Position numbers and translations under genes: made by a program. A stretch of 64,000 nucleotides of DNA. Origin: Atrichornis clamosus (taxonomy: Eukaryota; Chordata; Aves; Passeriformes; Menuridae). The stretch's first letter is position 1. Each line of letters opens with the position of its first letter. Shown here one piece after another: positions 12,102 to 23,455 of this stretch. The stretch is taken from positions 1 to 64,000 of the forward strand of contig WBMZ01011399.1 of assembly GCA_013400975.1 (NCBI GenBank), written 5' to 3'. The notes beneath the pieces were generated by a model. The model was not told the DNA's origin and ran no database searches. It worked only from the letters and a program-made list of their open reading frames with translations.

Positions 12102-15100
12102 CTAGGTGAAAACACATTTTTGTCAACTCTCAGCTGGATAATGGCAGTTCATCTACTGACCACGAAGCCTTCAGGCCCTGCCAAGCCCCAGCTTATGCAG
12201 CACATCATGTCAGCCATACAAACCCCTGCAAGCACCTGGGCCACCTGAACTAAGAGCCCCATGCTGTCCCACCACCTTGCAGTCCAGGTGCAAGACACTT
12301 GCCTAACAACAACTAATTGTTTGGCTAATACCTGGTTTTAATATCAAATACATATTCCCATGGGACACACTGGAGAAGCTGCCGCTAAGCTGGACAACCA
12401 GGGAGGTTCGGATGTGGAAGGTGACCCTCACAGGCACGCAAACTGCCTGCTGTGCTGGAACTCAGCTGGTGGCAAACACCAGTGAGCCGGCGGCCTGTGG
12501 AATTCCTGTTCCAGCGGCAGCTCCCCACCAGTACATCTGTGCCTGTGCCAACACACGCTCTTACTCAATTCCCTCAGCTCTTCTGTTTTGGCTGCTGACC
12601 AAATCCCCACATGCTGAAGCCTACAGCCGGGAATCTGTGAGGGTGGCCAGGGAACAGCACGGAGGCTCACGACACAGCCACACCACTGCCAGCCCAAGAG
12701 CAGGGAAACCAGTGCCGTCCTGAGCTGGGCTGGCTCCTCGTCGCTGCAGGAGGGCTCTGCAGCCTCTCCAGCCTGTGAGAACAGAGAGACCGGCTCCGTC
12801 CTGCGAGGGATGTACGTGACAGCTGTAGGTGCTGTGTGGTTTGCAGGCTGTGGCTGCAGGCAGGCAGGACGGAAACGGGCTCAGGTTTTCACTCGTGTAG
12901 CTGCACGTGTGGGTGAGCATCCTCTGGCTTAGAAGAGCCACCAGCACAAACCAGCCCTGAAGTTTGTCAAGCACACTGATGGGTTTGCTTTAGCACCACA
13001 AACTGAATGCTACTGCAAATGACTCTCATAAAATGAGATACATTGGCGTAATAAAGGAAACAATATTTACCAAGATACTTAGAACTCTTATTTTCAATAT
13101 ATATCTTCAAAGCAATTAACTAATATTAGAGCATTAATTTTCTTCAGGCCTCCATGACTCCAGTGGGTATGGTTAGAGTTTACACAATTAAGGTGTAATG
13201 CTTCAAATCCACTGCCTTGAATGGGAGCAGAGGTACCAGTACCTGCAACAAAACTAGAGCTCAGAGGTCTTAATCTGCCAGCCTAAGTCCCCTTTCCTAT
13301 CAGAAATAGAAAGGTTGGCAGCATGACAGAGCTGAGTGTGAGACAGTCCCTGGACAAAGCCAGCAACACAAAGGTCACTGCCACAAGCACTGGGAGCACA
13401 CAGCATGAAGCCAGAGAATGTTTAAACATGTAGATGCAATGAAGGTTCATTAAACATTCCAGCTTAATGACATGCAAAGTGTCTTCGCCCCAACTGTACC
13501 TACGCTGCAACTGGGGGCACTGCTCCTTATTTACACCACTGATGGTTCCAAATCAGCCCTAACTATGAGCCCAAAACATTTACTGTGATGACAAATGAGA
13601 GCTATCCAGAGGAGCACACTGCACAGGAGCAGTGGGGTGGGAAGAGGAGCTTTGCTCCCTCAGGGAACGTACGCTTCGTTCAAGTCCAATGATCTCCTAT
13701 AACAAGTGCAAGCCCCCATAGTACCCCTACAAAGTGAGCTGGGAGACAGACTCCCACCTCTGGTTGCACCCTGCCGTGGATGCCTGGTCTCCAGAAAGAC
13801 CAAAGCACACTCCTGTTTATTCCTCTGTGAAACTAGATGCCACAAATGTTTGTTTCAGTAGCATTTGGAAAGCACCTTCGGAAGCACTATCCTACATAAG
13901 CAGTTCCCTCAGTAGGTTTCTCAACAAGCCAATTCTCAAAAGAAATGCTGAAAATGGAAAATAGGAGTTTCATGGTGGCTTATTTAAACACAGACAGATG
14001 ACTTGGCCTCAGTAGCAGAAGGGCACACACTCTTCTCCTCAGGGGCATTTCAAAGACAACTTGGCTATCCAGAGGTGAAAATGAAGTGCTCCTAAAAAAA
14101 AAAAATGCTCCCCTCACCAAACACTGTGACTTTAATAAATCCAGATGTCTAAGATTTCAATTCTTAAAACTGTGCCTTGAAAAAAAAAATCAAAAGAAAA
14201 ATGCACACTTGATATTCATTAAAGAGTTCAAACTGTACAGCCTACCTGGGAGAGTCAAAGGAAAAGGGGGGAAAAAAACCCCAAACCATAATACAGACAT
14301 TTCAAATCATATACATCAAAAATTCAAGGGCAGTGAAATGCTATGGAGCAGCTTAGTGGAATTGTTTAACAGTCTCAAAGATACTTTAAAACATTTCATT
14401 ATTGAGAAATCCAAATGTCAAAAAGCCCCCAAACTGGCTTAAAAATAAATAATTTTTCTTGAATAAAACTGCAGTTCTTTCATTTGCTGCTTTATTTCCA
14501 CAGCTTTCAGGACACACTCTGCTCTAGTCATGTTGTCGTGATTATCTCTTCAAACAAGAAAAACAGAAATTACATTGTCCTGCATGTCAGAGGAAAAGTT
14601 CTCAAGAAAACACAGGATTCCGAGAGCTGGAGCTTTAGGAAAACCATCAAACAGGCAGAGAACTTTACTGACCACATCAGACATGGTTCTTAACTGGATC
14701 CTCACTGGTATCTCAGCCATTCAGTCTGAGATTTTTAGTAGCACCTTTCATATATTTACAGGCAATAAATCTATCAAAGCCTTCTGCTTTTCTTTCATCT
14801 TTTTCGAGGGGTGGAGGAGGGGAAGATAAAGAAGAATGCCAAAGAAAAGCTTGTGGTGTCTGCTAGGGAAAGAGAAGACAATGAAAATAATTCAGCACTA
14901 CAAAAAGGGATCTGTATTGATGAAGTTTATAAAAATACGAAGTAATGCACATATAATTCATGCAACTGTCCCAGAACAAGAGATTATTTTTTGCAAGTTG
15001 TTTCATGACCTTATCATTATTTCTTAAATCACTCCAACACTTTGAGCTTTACTGGCATGAAAATAGCAGAGGCCCCTGCAGGTTTGGGGACAGAGGCAGA

Positions 15101-16220
15101 AACAAGTGCTGGAGCATGGTCCCACTGCCCCTCACTGCCGGAGCTGGCTGGTGGGACTAAGAGCCCAAGTGCTTTGCAGAACCCCTATCTAGATCATGCT
15201 TTGAATGTAAACATGCCACAAGGAACTTAACAGAAATTAATGATTGTGTGAAACATGGTGATTTTAAATCTAATACACAGCATTGCAATTTGAAAATTTT
15301 GGGTTGGATATCACAGCATTTCCTTGCTTTCAGCTTTTTCTAAAAACATAAATTCATCACCCTCTTGTTCTTAAGAGAAGTTTAATGAAAACGCCAAGAG
15401 ACAGTGATAAATGACTTTAACCCAACCATTGATTCAGTAGAATATTCTTAACCAGATGAAGCCCACAGGAAACAGGTTTCAGACAAGGCAAAACAATACA
15501 GATTTTATCGTCAGCACAATAAAGATCAAAGATGGCAGGACTTTTTTTTACTTGTCAACTCATCTGGGTTTTGGGTTTTTTTAAGTCCTACCATAAGAAT
15601 GATGTACCAGTTCAAGTTCTCCATCACTACAGTGAAAAATGAGAAGTAACGCCAACAGAGTCACTGAGATGACCACTAAGCAAAACATTCGGGAAAATCT
15701 GGTCCCCTCTTTCTTTTTTTGGTACAACCAGATCTCATCACCAGCGTGATAATCATTTACTTCCAAAATCCCAACAGGAAGAAATGGATGCCAAGGGAGC
15801 TGTTCAAAAGGTGTGCAATCTGTCCAAACGAGGCAGAACACACTTATCTCTGCAAAGCCTTTGTTTAAGCACCCCAGCTGAAGACACATGCAGAAGACAA
15901 GCATTTACAAGTAATTTAACCTAAAATTCATCTGGGGTTTGTTAGTCTCTGCTGGAAACAACATTTGGCAGCCATACCCAGCCTCAGTGATGGGTACTCA
16001 CAAAAGGCTGGCAAGATTTTCCATGGCAAGCTTTAACACAGTTTGGTGGCAAATTTTTCAGAAAAGCTTTTCTCTCTCATTTTATGTATACTTTGCATCT
16101 AGTTCCGTAAACTTTTCTTTAGTGAACTCAAGAAACTCATTCTAACAAATACATGAAAGAAATATATCCATAAAAATCTGAAAGAGGAAGGGAGTGAACA
16201 ATTTGACCTGAAAGCTCATG
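12102..16220. other. Unique noncoding DNA with a GC-richer patch
   Basis: No exon is recognised. About 12380-12900 is GC-richer and has overlapping open frames of 89-117 codons on both strands, none resembling a known family. A possible old amniote repeat piece lies at 13135-13225. The run 14093-14105 is poly(A). From about 14.0 to 18.0 kb the DNA is AT-rich and otherwise featureless. Confidence 0.55.
13135..13225. repeat. Possible ancient amniote interspersed repeat piece
   Basis: The segment joins 'actccagtgggtatgg', 'tttacacaattaaggtgtaa' and 'ccactgccttgaatgggag'. From memory, very old repeats shared by turtles, crocodiles and birds carry runs like 'ttacaccagtgtaa' and 'ccattgacttcaatgggag' in this combination. 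I cannot name the family and the similarity is partial. Confidence 0.3.
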
Positions 16221-16520
16221 TGTTGACCAGATTTGCACTGTAAGGCTAATCACTTAGGAAAGCACCGAATGGCAAAATCACTCATCATAAACTTCAGAGA
16301 TTTCAAGAAAGCACTTGACAGACTCCATCACCATTCACTCTGGAACATCTTGAAGTGTTAGGCTCGCCAACAAAAATAATTACATCATCAAGCCTTTATA
16401 CCAAGCTGCAGCTTGAATACTTGGGAGTAAATGCAGATTTAAGAACAGGGTTCAACACAAAAACTGCTGTCAGATCAGCAAGAAATCACTCATTTCAATA
16501 ACTGGGCACTGCAACTGACT
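16221..16520 (+). mobile_element. Degenerate RTE/RTE-X-type LINE reverse-transcriptase fossil
   Basis: Translation of about 16226-16345 in one frame gives a run ending INFRDFKKALDRLHHHSLW and then NILKC and a stop. This matches RT palm block A of RTE-type LINEs (pattern: INFIDFkKAFDsvhresLWkilr). The residues just before it (NHLGKHRMAKSLI) fit the usual 'iiekhrewqksly' lead-in. After a frameshift near 16363, NNYIIKPLYQ fits 'kiinlIKaLYe', and KNRVQHKNCCQIS fits 'vkTGVrQGcvLSP'. Three RT blocks in the right order over about 290 bases make chance unlikely. The first aspartate of the catalytic site is kept in FRDFKKALD; the YADD/FADD block is not clearly seen, though 16570-16640 could be its remnant. 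There are several stops and at least one frameshift, so this is a dead pseudogene. It is much older-looking than the CR1 copies. CR1 or L2 RT is an alternative, but the block wording is closer to RTE/RTE-X. Confidence 0.7.
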
Positions 16521-19500
16521 GCATTAGGAAAACAGGCATAAATGTAACAATATAAGCTCTAACAGCAGTCCTCCTAAAAATCTAGCCATTGCTGCTGTCC
16601 CCAAGTCTTCCAAGAGTATCCTACCCAACACGCATGACTGATAAAGGCCAACAGCTGGATCCAGCACTGGAGGACAGTGAAGTCGGCAGACTGATGCAGA
16701 GGGAAAAATGTAATTAGAACACAACTTCCATCTTAGAAGAAGTGATCCAGTTTATACCGTAATTGGCTGTAATTCACAGACAATTGGGATAATTTCACCA
16801 ACTGAAAAGGGGGTATTTGTGCTTAGCATCTTAAATAAGATGGACTAATTTAAAAAATTATCTGTGGCTCAAACTCTTGAAGACTACAAGTCTTCAACTC
16901 AAAATGTTATTCCTGCCTTGACATACAGACAAAAACACTGTAAATCCGTGAATGGTACAGGCAGACCAGTGCTGTTAGAAGCAAATGTATCAGAAAGACA
17001 TGGCTATAGCCCTTCTTGCACCCTTAGAAATGATGCTCATAAAAAACTGCCCACAATCAAGTACATGGGGGAATAGCAATAAATCTGTCCCCACACACAG
17101 ATTTGAGTGATCTTCACTCAAAGAAAAAAAGGCTTTATAGAGCTGTGGAAGAGAAAAGGCACTTACCAACTAGAAATGAGATGTGATGTGAAGTGATTCC
17201 TTCTTCTCTGTTCTTACAGCTTTTATGTTTCTATAAATACATTACATACACATACTATCTGTCTTTATTGTAAGGTTGCAAAATATAAAGGCTTATTTTA
17301 AGAGTGAATTTTTAAAGCAATGTACATCACCCTAAATGGCAAATGCCGTCTATACCTTATAATATACTGCATCTACTAACAATCCACTAGTGTTTAAGTG
17401 ACCAGTGTGAGCATGATGTAGACTAAAATTAAACTGCACATCCCAGTATTACATGGCTGACAAAAACTACACAAATTTTAACATATACACTAAATACAAA
17501 CCAAGGAATCCTAAAAACTCAAAAAAAGCCACATGCATGCAGGAAAATGATTGTACTCATCAATATATATGTAATAAAATACAGAAACAAATTAATACTT
17601 CTGGGTTAATAATTTACAAAAGTTACAGCATATTCCACACACAGCTCAATCAGAAAAATTAGAAGCAACTTAGTTACTGTATGCCCAAACCACACCAAAG
17701 GAAAATTAAAGTCACAAAGTCATGTTTTTCAGAATTAGGAATTGCCAGATTAAATTTACTACTGCAATCATAATTTTGTTCTCCTGTGCATGCACACTGC
17801 CACACATGGTTTTATTCCACTGCTAGTTTTTGGGTTTGTTGTTTTTGGATTTTTCCCATAAAACTGAGAGGGACCTGCAAAAGCTACTGAAAAGTTGGAA
17901 GAAATGCAGAAATAACAGGAGATTACAGTGATTAGTCCCTCATTCTAGAGAAAAACAATAACAAAGAAAGAAAGAGTAACCAAAACACCCGCTGTGTCTC
18001 TTTGTCCTCCTGTCACTGAGATGGATGGCTCCACATGGATGTGTTTCCAATGTACAGTTAGCCACCTTTCCTCTGGCTGAACAGCTACAGAGTGGTACCT
18101 TCTCCTGGGACCCAAAACCCAAACCAAAACAAAACAGATTTTCTGTAACAGGCAATATTTCTGTGGAAACACAGGACAAATATGCTTTTGTGAAATACTG
18201 CTCTGCAATGCCAGAGTTTTTGTTCACCTTATTTTTTTTTCCTATTTGACTGTAGGACAGTTAAACACACAATAAAATCCAGAAAAGGAAGCATCGGAAA
18301 CTACATCTCACACTTTATTTGCACAGCTTTAAAACGCTATCCCCTCATTAGAGAACTATCTCATTAAACAGCCCATCTGGGTCATTGTGCAGGTTCTCTG
18401 CTCCAACAGGCAGCACAAAACCCCAGAGAATTCAGGGACCGTTGATGTCCAAGAGCTTTTTCTTTGCTGCACTGAGCAAAGATTTGTCTGCTCTGTCTAA
18501 GGACCCTGACGCCAAGAGGTGGGGAGCCTTCAGTTTGTTCTCTCCATCATTAAATCGCCAAGGGGAAGCACTGTCTTTCACTATCACCATCATTAGCACT
18601 TTCTGGTGACTACGAATTCAGTTCCTTGAATCTTCTCTCACAGCTCAACTACTAAAATCCTCTGACAGAGTTTGCTGACTCCTTCTAATACCAGGTAAAA
18701 ATGTTTGTATGACTTACTTATTTAAGAGGACCTTTACACAGCACAGAGGGCGTATGTTTCAAGGGCAAGGTTCATCAGTAGAACAGGATGATGAGCATTA
18801 TGGCAATGCAGCAATCATTTTTTTTAGCACCTGAAGAACAATCTATGTGCCCATACATCCCAAATCTCATGTTTACTTGAGATCAGAAGTAGGGGTGACA
18901 ATCTAGACTGGTGTCTGTGTCCTCAATTTTCAGTCACTAATGATCCTCTCTGACCTTCCCACATGATCACCAGCACAAAGTTCACCTTGCTATAAAACAA
19001 CTACTGAACAAATGGAGACAATCTGAGAAGGTGCAAGACAAGAAAACAAAAAGTCCTATGGGCGTTTCTCTCCCTGAATGCCACTAACACAGAAAACAGA
19101 ACCCCATTTGTAATTCCAAAGGCAACAGACATTAAAGTGCCTTTCTGATCACCTTCCACATACTTCCATATGTAGTTCCAAGATCAAAAACTCTCAGCTA
19201 ATATTGACAATAGACCAAGTGAACATTTAAGGCTTCATAACTTTCAGAAGGCAAATATTTCCAGACCAAAAGTAGGTACATTCAAGACCCCTTACACCAC
19301 AATAGACCTTTATGGATGTATTTAGAGCATGCACATAGTAAACAAACAGCCCCAAATGTCAGAAAAACTGCTGATCTAAGTCCTGAAATAAAGAGGAGTT
19401 TCTGGAGCTCACAGTTTCCCAGTGAAACAGCAGCTGGGTGTTGCTGCAATGCCGGCACACGTGCTTCAGGACATCAAAAAAGCCCAACCTGACACCAACA

Positions 19501-22500
19501 GCTTTGAAAGCAGGAACAAAACAACACCTTGCTAAAGTAGACAAGGAAGCACAACTTAAAAACTCCAGCTAGAGATTCAAAGCATCTTAATAAAGCAGCA
19601 CGCACACATATAAAATCAAAATGTTTTAAACTTTACAAAGCACCTCTTTGAAAACTCTTTATTTAGTTTTCTAGAGCATGTCCTTTGACCCTCATTTCTT
19701 ATGCCACCTTACTTTGTTTTGCTGTTTTCTATTTCATTCAGAGAGAACAAAAGGAACATGAGAGGCTCAGACTTGGAGAGAGTTACCCACATCGATGGTC
19801 TTTTTGCACCTCAACACTGTGCAAGAGCAAATACCCCAGATGTGCTCCTTCCCTCCCTCCGGCTGAGACTGTGTCCTCTCCGGGATCCAGCTGTGTCCTC
19901 AATAATCCGACCCCACCAGTGTTTCTCCATCTGCTCAGGGCAGCTCCCCGATGGGGATGGAGACAGAGCCTCCCAGTTGTGCAAATGGCCAGGGTCTGCA
20001 GCCAGTCAGGCCATCCAGAGCTCTGCAGGAGGCTGGCATTTTTGGGAAGGTGCTCTGAAAGTACCAGGGCAGCTGGCACAGGGAAAGGACCTCTGCTGGT
20101 AGTGTGACCACCTCAGTAGGTAGCCACCACGCTGGCTGTGACCGCCTGCACTCACGGGTCCAAGGCCATTTTCTCCTGACCGTATGTGGCACAACCCCAG
20201 GGGAGCAACTGGCCCATGGTATCTGTGCTTCATGAGCTATCCAGACGTGCAAATTGATACAAGTCAGGCCAAATCCTCCAAGTTGAGTGGTGTTTTTCTC
20301 AGCTCACAGAATATTGAGGAGGCCATTCATTAGCGGCAGCCTTCACCCATTAGCTTTGTAATCTGCAAAGGCAAAATACTGCTGAGCACTCACATTAGCA
20401 GGAAGTCTTAATGAGAGTAAATGCTGGGAGCACGCCTCAAGAAAACCAATTTCCTTGCTTAATTTGGACAAGGTGAACCTGACAAGAAGACACTGCACTT
20501 ATACTTACTCTATCATACATAGAAGCTTAGTACAGATGGAGGCTGCTGGCTTCAAACTTAGGGCTGCTACTTCTACAAGGAGTCTGCTCCAGCAGACCTC
20601 ACTCGTTTTCCACACATGAGGTTTATTCACCCCTCAGAAGGTGGTCAGGGAAAGGCGATACATACTACAAAGTACAATCCCATACCAGACATGCTCCTAG
20701 AGAAGGTGTGCAGTGGGGGCATCTTCCTAGTACACAGCTTACAGAAATGGGCATTTCCTAACACTTAGATAATTTCAATCAACTAGAGAATAGTTTTACA
20801 CTTCAATCTCTCTTTTTTCCTCTTGTACACCCAGAACAAAATAATTACTCTGACAAAAGACATGATTTGCCTTTATGTCTGCAGTTAGGCATGGGTCTTC
20901 TACTGGCACAGGTATCTCAGCCAGAGGTAACACAAAGTTTAAGGATCTGGTAATTTTTGCAGAAAAATGCAGCTGATGCAAGGCTAAGCAATATTGATGT
21001 AGGCTTTTGAGGAATATGGTCTTGAATTCCTAAACACTACCTGTCACAAATATTTCCATCATCTTTTGTTTCTTCTTCATATACAGAAAAGCAACTTGAG
21101 TTATCAGGAAACCTGTTTTCCATGCAAACACAAGGCAGATTCACTCATTTAATGAGAATGGCTTTTGGAGCATTCTGACTATCAAGAGACATGGACTCTA
21201 TTCTCAACTTGAATAAACCCTAAACTTCCAAAATTAACCACAGGAGGAGCACATAGGCTTCCTCCCTGAAAACACATGCATATGTATATCTTTGCTTAAT
21301 TGAACTGTTATTCATCCATATAGATGTTTGCAGAGCTGGGGCCTCTACCTCTTTGTATTCAAGTTGCTTGACAAGTAAAATGCAAATGAGGTAATGTGCT
21401 GCAAATGCAAATCATGTATTATTGATAAAAAGTTACCATTCAGCACGAGGACATAAAGAGAAAATACTGAAGCCTATACTGAAAGAAAGGAGTGAGAAAA
21501 TTAGAGAATTTAAAAAAATCTTTTACATTTTCTATTTATTTCCACTTATGAAACATTTTTCTATTTATTATCACTCAAAATGGAGCATCTTGCCTTGTTT
21601 GCCAACTTCAGACAGATGCTGAGACACTATTCTGCCTATCAAGATCTACTTTTCACTACGTTATATTAAAAAATTCCCACAGAAGGCACCAAAACAGGGC
21701 AATGGGGAAGAGGTGAGAGAGGTAGGAGAGACTGCTGTGCTCAAAAGCTCTGTTGTGCTCGGCCACATATTTTTCTCATTTGTTTAGTCTGAAATTCCTC
21801 CTTCAGTGACTCTGGATTTGTTACTTTTTCAGAAGGCATTGGGAACATCTGGACTCCATATGGCTCACACCTACTCCTGCCAAATGAAGCTATATTCTGT
21901 TTTCTAAACCCTTTCTTTCTCCCAGCATTGCCACCAACTGGGTTTTAAATATCTCCACAACGGACTACAACGTAACCTCGGAATCACTCAGCTTGCTGAC
22001 ACAAATTCCACAGCAGTGTATTAACTGTGTCTAAGTTAGCCAGCATGTTTTGCCTTGTCTTCTTCATTTTTTTCAAGATTATGATAATACAAAGAAACAC
22101 ATACTGAGAAGGCAATTCAGCAGTTATGTCACCTGTGCTCAAAAAAGCCACCCCACCAAGACAAAAAAGGGAAACAGGTCATCCTGATGGTCCCTGCACA
22201 AAAAATTACACTTCTAGATAGAGTTAATTTTTTCCTTTGGTCTTCTCATTTTCTATCTTTTCATGGAGCTACCTTGAGTTTTCTTTCAAGAGGGTAATGA
22301 TTTTTTGAAACTCAAATACTAGGGAAAGTGCTATAACCTTGTAAAAGTATTTCCCTCTCCCTCGGCTGAAAACTCCAAGAAATTCAGCTTTTTTTTGTCC
22401 CCTCCCTGCTAGACATTTCTGCATTACACCACCTCCCACAGGCCTCTCTCATATCCAGTGCCGGTGGAACTGCAGCTACTGCAGAAACAATGGGTTGAAC

Positions 22501-22682
22501 TGAGGTTTCTGCCAGTCAAATTCACTGGTGCAGAGGTTTGTACCACTGTGAACCTTGACACAGGGTTGTTTTGCTATTCCTTACTCTCCAGGAGAGTTGC
22601 AGACACAGAAACACTCCACTCATTATGTGGATACTGTTCCAAATCCAAATGGAAGTTGAAATATTGTCTCTGTTCTAGAATA
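16521..22682. other. Unique noncoding DNA, no gene seen
   Basis: No exon or clear transposon is recognised. About 19780-20250 is GC-richer and carries overlapping open frames up to 140 codons on both strands (19685-20107, 19701-20102, 19783-20079, 19935-20252). Mutual overlap and lack of any known domain argue for chance. A pair of POU octamers lies at 21380-21412. Confidence 0.55.
21380..21412 (+). promoter_or_regulatory. Two perfect octamer (ATGCAAAT) motifs 25 bp apart
   Basis: ATGCAAAT occurs at 21380-21387 and again at 21405-21412, on the same strand, start to start 25 bp. The octamer is the known binding site of POU-domain factors (Oct family). The motif is common in AT-rich DNA (I see several more single copies in the window, for example 34589-34596 and 34732-34739), so only the close spacing is notable. 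Function is not shown. Confidence 0.3.
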
Positions 22683-22820
22683 AGTAGCAATCTGTATTTC
22701 TTTCCAGCTATACACCAAACTGATTTGGAGGTGTTAATCTCAGCAAAAATAATTGGCAATCTGTATTTTTCTCCTGGCTGTCCACAGGCTTAATTCAGAG
22801 GTGTTCATCTCAGCAAGGAA
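22683..22820 (+). repeat. Diverged tandem duplication, two units of 69-70 bp
   Basis: Unit A (about 22683-22751) and unit B (about 22752-22820) share 'gcaatctgtattt' at 22687 and 22756, and 'gaggtgtt-atctcagcaa' at 22728 and 22798. The middles differ considerably but line up ('tttccagctatacacc' against 'ctcctggctgtccaca'). This is an old local duplication with no gene content. I saw no third copy. Confidence 0.85.
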
Positions 22821-23261
22821 TCCACACAGGTTCTTTACACTGAAGGAAACACCAAGCCCTGGATCCCAACAGCTACTGCAATGCATCTGTCAGTATTAGA
22901 GATGTCATGCTTTTCCTGGAGCCACTACATTTTGCTTTGCCATTAACAAATGTGACCTCAGTATTCATGCACTAGCCTGAAATGGGAAAGACTGGGGTCC
23001 ACTTCTACCGACTCCTCAAGAGGCCCTGGACAAAGCAGTTGTGAGAAAGTCCAACTAATGTCCAACCTCCAATCTTCTGCCACCCCACATCTGCCCACAA
23101 GATACTGGGCTTGCAAGGAAAGGAGACAGTCTTTCTCAATGCAAAAACTGTGCCTACCATACTGCAAGCAGGAGCAGCAGAACCTTCTGGATAATGCAAA
23201 AAAATCAGCTATAGTCACACTACCACCAAGGCTCAGTTGGTAGATGGGCTATTTCCAGTGC
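22821..23261. other. Unique noncoding spacer
   Basis: About 440 bases between the tandem duplication and the next CR1 copy. Short antiparallel open frames only; nothing recognised. Confidence 0.6.
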
Positions 23262-23455
23262 TGTTGGTGAGACACTGAACAGGAGGACCAGAGAAACCGT
23301 GGATGCTCCACCTGTGAATGTGTTCAGGGTCAGGTTGGATGAGGCTCTGAGTAACCTGGTCTAGCAGAAGGTGTCCCTGCACATGGCAGGGGGGTTGGAA
23401 CTCGATGATCTTTAAGGTCCCTTCCAACACAAACCATCCTGTGATTCCCTGGTTA
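23262..23455 (+). mobile_element. CR1 LINE, short 3' fragment
   Basis: Plus-orientation 3' end of a CR1 retrotransposon. In order: 'gtgagacactgaacagg' (family: gtgaaacactggaacagg), 'agagaaaccgtggatgctcc', 'ttcagggtcaggttggatg', 'gaggctctgagtaacctggt', 'ggtgtccctgcacatggcag', 'ggttggaactcgatgatctt', 'aaggtcccttccaaca' and the end block 'cctgtgattcc'. It belongs to a different CR1 subfamily from the copy at 11697 (here 'ctggtctagcagaaggtgtc', there 'ctgcctgagttgaagattct'). It is severely 5'-truncated, the usual fate of CR1 insertions. Confidence 0.95.

Noticed and set aside
17161..17172. Minus-strand GTAAGT donor at 'cacttacc'
   Set aside because: No usable pyrimidine tract and AG upstream on the minus strand within exon range.
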